The notes under the pieces were generated by a model, which saw only the letters and a list, made by a program, of their open reading frames with translations, did no database searches and was not told the origin of the DNA. Below are positions 58,557 through 64,000 of a DNA stretch of 64,000 bases, in pieces. Location: positions 1,054,001 to 1,118,000 of the forward strand of contig JAPTOF010000017.1 of assembly GCA_028554755.1 (NCBI GenBank), written 5' to 3'. The position numbers were made by a program, and so were the translations under genes. Each line of letters begins with the position of its first letter. Position 1 is the first letter of the stretch. This DNA is from Cordia subcordata (Eukaryota; Streptophyta; Magnoliopsida; Boraginales; Cordiaceae).

Positions 58557-61500
58557 ATGGCTCGACCATGTTGCCGCTTCAATGTCTCCGGAACCATCCT
58601 CGCCTATTCACTTGTTAACCGCGACAATGCTTTACGCCACCTCACCACTCCCACTTGCCTTTCCCATTTTCCTATATTAACAACATCTTCACTGCAACGC
58701 CCCTTTCTCAAATCCTCGTGCCTCAATCTCTCCAATTCTCACTGCACCACATACAACTACAACAAACGCAGCTTGTTAGTCTCAGCTTCTGCTTCCGCCA
58801 TGGCAACTAAGAAGGTACGCGTGCCACTCCGTAAAGTACAACCCACCATAGCGTGATTTGGATTTTGTTTGGCAAATTTAGTGGCTTGGTGTTTTTTGTG
58901 TGTAGGTTTTGGTTCCGATTGCGAATGGATCGGAGCCGATGGAGGCTGTGGTGACCATCGATATATTGCGCCGTGCCGGTGCTGACGTCACCGTTGCTTC
59001 GGTGGAGAAGCAGCTTCAGGTCGACGCCTGTCACGGCGTTAAAATCGTCGCCGATGCTCTCGTTTCTGATTGTGCAGATGCTACCTTCGATCTTATTTCT
59101 CTCCCTGTACTCTCTCTCTCTCTCTCTCGCAATAGCTCCTCGGAATTTAGTTGTTTTGGGGACTGAACGCCTTTGGAATTTGGCCTGAAAGCTTTGTGGT
59201 TATGATATGCTTTAAGAATTAAAAAAAAAAATGGTATGATTTTCGATCATTTCGTGGTGCTAACTCTAGTGCTACTGTTCGTTGAAGATTGAGTTTGCTG
59301 TGTGCAAAATTATCTAATGCTGCATGAGTTTTGTAAACTTCGAACTGCGTCCATTTGACTTGTATGAATTTAGGACATTTTTCTTTGGTATAATGGACAG
59401 ATTTAGTTGAGCATTTGAAATTCGTTATTGGTCTTATGTGACATAGGACTGTAGTAGTTAAGAATGATGAAGGATTTTGAACAAGATTTATTTAATGACG
59501 ATAATCTTTGTCCTCCAACAACTCAAATTATGTAAATATCTAGATGGATTTGAGTAATGGCTTAGGGTCCGTTTGGATTGACTTTTTTCAAAAGTAGTTT
59601 TTTTTAGTGGTTTCTAAATAAAGTTTTATTTGAGCTTATTTGAGCTTTTTTCAGAGTTTTAGCTTTTCTATATGCCAAATCAAATAATTATTGCAAATTT
59701 AATGTAATTTTTTTGGGAAAAAAGTGCTTTTTTCTAAAAAAAAAAAAAAAAAAAAAAAGCCAATCCAAACAGGCCCGTAATCCAATCTAGAAAATTTCAA
59801 CTGACTATGACTTTAGAGATTAATATGTGATTTAATACGGAGTATGAACCACGTTGAGAAAGCTCTAGTTTGATGTTTCTCTTTAGTTTTCTTGTTAAAT
59901 TTCTAAGACATCTTGAATCTGTTGTATTTGTGTGATTCTGGAGAGAGAGTTAATTAAAGGTAGAAGGGCCATGCTTAGTGAATCACCTAGGAAATATTGG
60001 ATTTGCTAATACTTTTCCTGTTCGGCACTTGTTTAAAAATTTGTCTTCTTATTCATTGAATGTCCTTTGAATGTAATTATGGAATTGCCTCAAGTGCAAG
60101 TTATTCAATTAATCATGAAAGTTTACTTCGTTGAGCAAGCACCTGATACCTTCCATGATTTTAACACACAAGCACCTGATACCTTCCATGATTTTAACAC
60201 AGTTTAACTCTCACATTTGAGTTAGTGCTTTATGTGATGTCAACTGGTATGGGTCTATGCTTTGATGAGTTCCTTTTGAAGCTGTTGATGATTTTACTTG
60301 GTTAATTGTAAAAGGAACCTCTTATTCCTTAGTGGCTCAGTTTTTGTTTGTTAGATTTTAGTAGATCTGTTTTTCTTTTCTGAATTACCATTTGATAGGG
60401 AGGAATGCCTGGTGCAACAACTCTTCGAGATTGCAAAATTTTGGAAGGCATGGTGAAAAAGCAGGCTGCTGAAGGGAAGTTAAATGCTGCAATATGTGCA
60501 GCTCCTGCTGTTGCACTGGGGTCTTGGGGTGTGGTGAAAGGCTTGAAGGTATCTCTTTGAGTAACTACTTGTTTGATTTTCACTGTAGTTTTTCCATATT
60601 GTATTTTATTAAACTTCTGTGATAATGAATAATCATTCCTGAGCAGGCAACTTGTTATCCATCATTTATGGAACAACTGTCATCTTCGGCAACTGCAGTT
60701 GAATCAAGAGTTCAGCAGGATGGCAAAGTTCTTACAAGTCGAGGACCTGGAACAGCCATTGAATATGCTGTTTCTCTGGTTGAGCAGTTATTTGGGAAGG
60801 AAAAGGCTGAAGAAGTTTCTGGCCCACTGGTTTGTCTTTTTTTTTTTGCAGTTTGCTCTTCTATTAATGTAATTATTTAATAATTGAGGATATGAAATGT
60901 TGTGGCAGTTCTTGTTTTGGGGTAGATAGATTGCAAAGAATTTAGTAGCAACAAGTTCCATGGAAATTTTGAAAATTGGTGCTATTCTGCTATGTGCCCT
61001 AGTTGTACTCATAGAATCATAGTCGTGATGGGGAGGTAGACCTAATATCGGAGTGGTGATTCATTTGCTGCCAGTACATGTCAATTTTCAGATGGTATGG
61101 AGTTGAAGATATTTGATAGGATGGTATGGAGTTGAAGCTATTTGATAGGAGTAAGATATGAAATGATGTATATTGTTGTGTGACTGAGGATTGGGCTTGG
61201 GATGATATTGTTGAATGTTGAGTGAATCAGTCCAATACTGTGAAGTGATTGAAGAGGTTGAGTGAATATCAGGTTATGTTAAATAAATTCTTTGGGATGT
61301 AAATTGTAAAAAGTGTATCCAATTGGCCGAGTAGGAAGGTGCAGATTCAAGTGGGTTGTTAATTATGTGACAACTGTGGTTGAGTGCAAAGGCACCATGG
61401 CTGAGATTGAGTAAACTGGAAAGTTTGAATACACAGTTGTTCGACTTCAGGCCTTTGCTGCTTATACTCATTTTTGTTTTCTTCTACTGTCTCCTGCCTT

Positions 61501-62982
61501 GTTCAATCTAGTGCATTTTGATCTTCTTTTCCACTCTGAGACACTGCTTTTAATAACTTATCAGGTAATGCGCTCCAGTCATGGGGATGAGTATACTTAT
61601 GCAGAACTGAATCCAGTCAATTGGAAATTTGAGAATGTTCCAAAGGTGAGTTGAGACAAGAATATTTCATTGTACTGCTCATTAGCATTTTAACTTCGTA
61701 AATTTCTGAAGATTTATTCCTTCCTTTCCTTGGCAATGTTGTTTTTGTCATTTATTCCCTTGGGATGAAAAGTGACTTGACAAATCTCAGATGTGTTTCT
61801 ATTGTATGAACTTGCAAACCACTGTGCATGCCTTGCAGCAGGAATGGTTCTCTTGAATTTGCACTGAATGCTTGGCACATGAAATGCTCCTTGCTGGGAT
61901 AACTCTTACTGTCCTTCTAGGTTACTTTTCTGTGATATTTAGTTAGGAAGTGTTTCCATTGATTTCTGCAACTTACCTTGGTGGTTACTAAAGAGATGTT
62001 GCCATCCTCAAGTGGTGATGGGAGACTGAAATCTCTCTTGTCCCATGTTTTTGTATATTAACAAATTAATCTTTCATGCTAAAATGTTTGTTCCCTTCTA
62101 TTGTCAACCAAATTCTTCGTTTTCCAGCGAATGTCAGAAATGTAATATGGACTAAATGAAAAATCTCTACTAAACTTTGAGAGATCTTGCATGCTTTTAT
62201 GCTTTGGTCAGATTCTTGTCCCTATTGCTAATGGTTCTGAAGAGATGGAAGCTGTTACCATCATCGATGTACTTCGACGGGCCAAAGCTGATGTTGTTGT
62301 GGCGTCTGTTGATGAAAAGCTGGAAATTTTAGCTTCAAGAAAAGTAAAATTAGTAGCTGATGTGCTCCTTGACGAGGCTATCAAATCATCATATGATCTC
62401 ATTGTTTTGCCAGTACGTGCACTCCCCAAGTTGATCTACATATGTTGACCAACTGAGAGAAGCAATAAGCTACTTGGATATATGAACTATTGTCCTCTAA
62501 TGTGTAGGGTGGACTTGGTGGCGCTCAAGCATTTGCTAATACAGAAAAGCTTGTAGATCTACTGAAGAAGCAAAGAGAATCAAATAAGCCTTATGCTGCA
62601 ATATGTGCCTCCCCAGCTTTGGTCCTGGAGCCGCATGGCTTGCTCAAGGTATTGTCTTTGCATGCACAAAAGTCAATTTTGCATATTTTGACCCATACCA
62701 AGCGTCTCAAAATGTATAATCAATGTCTTTTCCTCGTGAATTTAGATGTAATAAATTGCTTGTGTATCTGTTCAGGGAAAGGAAGCAACTGCTTTTCCTG
62801 CACTGTGCAATAAACTGTCTGATCCTAGCGAAGCAGAAAACAGGGTTGTGGTTGATGGGTACCTAGTCACGAGTAGAGGGCCAGGGACAACAATGGAGTT
62901 TGCTTTGACGATTGTGGAGAAGTTCTTGGGACGCAACAAGGCACTAGAGCTTGCCAAAGTGATGGTTTTTGTCAATCAGTAA
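58557..62982 (+). CDS. DJ1B-like: DJ-1 family protein with two DJ-1/PfpI domains and probable plastid presequence (8 exons, 473 aa)
   Basis: Exons: 58557-58814, 58906-59106, 60399-60548, 60647-60829, 61565-61645, 62212-62412, 62508-62648, 62776-62982. All introns are phase 0 with GT-AG ends; total 1422 nt. Domain 1 starts VLVPIANGSEPMEAV (E99) with nucleophile C186 in AAICAAPA. Domain 2 starts ILVPIANGSEEMEAV (E304) with C391 in AAICASPA. The acid residue and nucleophilic Cys of the family are present in both. Plant DJ-1 proteins are linked to stress protection and glyoxalase/deglycase-type chemistry (family knowledge; activity not provable here). Residues 1-81 are basic and Ser/Thr-rich, as in a transit peptide. 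M82 (GCCATGG context, 58800) would give a 392-aa cytosolic form. A chloroplast form is known for Arabidopsis DJ1B. AATAAA lies at 63120. Confidence 0.93.
59565..59777. mobile_element. MITE in DJ-1 intron 2
   Basis: Terminal inverted repeats GGGTCCGTTTGGATTG and (reverse of the right end) GGGCCTGTTTGGATTGGC, flanked by TTA on the left and TAA on the right. 213 bp, with a run of about 24 A before the right end. Superfamily uncertain. Confidence 0.7.
60138..60203. repeat. 33-bp tandem duplication in DJ-1 intron 2
   Basis: AGCACCTGATACCTTCCATG... occurs at 60138-60170 and 60171-60203, essentially identical. Confidence 0.9.
61092..61149. repeat. 29-bp tandem duplication in DJ-1 intron 4
   Basis: ATGGTATGGAGTTGAAG(A/C)T... 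repeated at about 61092-61120 and 61121-61149, with one or two mismatches. Confidence 0.85.
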
Positions 62983-63119
62983 GAGGCACACACACTGCAC
63001 GAATCTCCTGGCATTGTCGACAAATGCCAGAGGGATGGTGAACTAAACATGTCTGCTGAGCTCATAGATATGTAGCCACTTCTGTAAATCTACGGTGTGA
63101 TACTAATGCGATACTAATG

Positions 63120-63125
63120 AATAAA
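63120..63125 (+). terminator. Poly(A) signal of the DJ-1 gene
   Basis: AATAAA, 138 bp after the stop codon, the first perfect match downstream. Confidence 0.5.
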
Positions 63126-63246
63126 TGAGAGGTCTTCACACTAAAATGTGATTAATGTGTGCTGGAGGAGTGTATGATGAGTGTGCTTAGATAGGACACT
63201 AGTTTGTCAGTGGTAGAAGGGTGGACTGTGCACGTAGTTCAGCTTA

Positions 63247-63367
63247 GAGCCTGTTTGGCTGTATTTATTTAGTAGCTTTTAAGCTCTTACAAAAAAGTAT
63301 CTCTTTGCACGTTTTTTACTATTTGCAGCTTATGAGCTGAAATAAGCTTGAAGTGCCGAACAGGCTC
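63247..63367. mobile_element. Tourist-like MITE, intact
   Basis: Terminal inverted repeats GAGCCTGTTTGGC and GAGCCTGTTCGGC with TTA flanks at 63244-63246 and 63368-63370 (TTA/TAA target typical of PIF/Harbinger). 121 bp. Same family as the interrupted copy at 48555-49155. Confidence 0.8.
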
Positions 63368-63370
63368 TTA

Positions 63371-64000
63371 GTCTTTGTTTGAAAAAGCCATCGACCAATT
63401 CCTGCATTTGAATTTCAACGTCAATCATGGTCGTGAATTCAACAGCCGTTGCCGCTTAGGGTGATGCTACCTTTGACATTAAATCCAGGCCTATATAAAT
63501 GTTAGGCGTAACAATACGAGTCCCATGCGAATATAGCAAACTCCTTCAAGATTTGTTTCATCATTCATTTTCAGGATGTGTCTCTACAAATTGTGAGGTT
63601 CTTGACTTTTCTTGTTCTCTTTAATTGATAAACAAAAACCATGGCTTTAATCCTGGTCCAATGCAGCCATCATTACTTGGGATGAGCTTTTGGATGAGGT
63701 TAATCAACGGCCTATTTTCCGTGGCAATAATGACCATTCTTATTAAGGCCGACTTTTATGACCATTGCTGTAATGGATTTAGGGCACCTCCGATGTCCTG
63801 AACAGGTTCAGTGACCGCTTTTTGGTGATACCTCCACCACGGATATAATTTGCCTAATTTACTTTAGTTCTTCTATAAGGCTTCACCGTGCACCAAAAGA
63901 TGATGTTAAATGCTTGAAGCAATGGTGGGTCCTACAATTTGAGTGTAGACGAGGCTTGGGCAAGTTTGGATAGCATAGCCAAGGACTCGTGACCTATAAG
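63371..64000. other. Right end of the window, no gene recognised
   Basis: Nothing with coding or repeat support. The GC content and lack of long frames suggest intergenic sequence downstream of DJ-1. Confidence 0.35.

Overview
The window is nuclear DNA from a flowering plant, most likely a eudicot. The evidence is Athila-type Ty3/gypsy elements primed by tRNA-Asp, Ty1/copia remnants primed by initiator tRNA-Met, hAT, Tourist-like and Helitron termini, a tRNA-derived SINE, and two intron-containing plant genes: a GT31 galactosyltransferase (minus strand, 7 exons) and a two-domain DJ-1 gene (plus strand, 8 exons). No bacterial, organellar or viral genes were recognised.

Region 1 (1 to about 41.5 kb) is a nested retrotransposon landscape. 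An Athila-type gag-pol (1-5731) has two in-frame stops that look like deamination and is split by a solo LTR with a perfect 5-bp target duplication. Its 3' LTR is at 7152-8922. A second, internally deleted element with a gag-like frame (LTR 13853-15724, internal region, LTR 21429-23288) shares its left LTR with a third, truncated internal copy (12322-13852). This is a head-to-tail array that looks like an unequal-recombination product. Five solo LTRs carry 5-bp target duplications: 222-1786, 9588-11455, 17695-19827, 25445-27328 (minus) and 28007-30041. All sit inside other retroelements. Further right are a copia gag remnant, an LTR fragment abutting an opposed LTR, and a minus-strand Athila-like gag/protease pseudogene whose two LTRs belong to different families.

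The related LTRs share an unusual layout. Most carry clusters of a palindromic GCCGGTCGACCGGC-type motif just upstream of the TATA box. Downstream, in the presumed leader, they carry repeated short hairpins (TTGGCT...AGCCAA) whose stems show paired substitutions.

Region 2 (about 41.5 to 64 kb) is gene space. The galactosyltransferase gene (42365-48144, 363 aa, one GC-AG intron) and the DJ-1 gene (58557-62982, 473 aa with a probable plastid presequence) are divergently oriented. The roughly 10.4 kb between them holds a MITE nested in a MITE, a SINE, two non-autonomous hAT elements with 8-bp target duplications, two tandem-repeat arrays, an LTR fragment, a 78-bp-arm inverted repeat and two to three Helitron 3' ends. 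As recalled, Arabidopsis has members of these two families close together at two loci, so the pair looks like ancestral microsynteny separated here by transposons.

Exon boundaries were worked out by hand from splice consensus, frame and family resemblance. Element boundaries were worked out from terminal motifs and target duplications. No alignment or database search was run.
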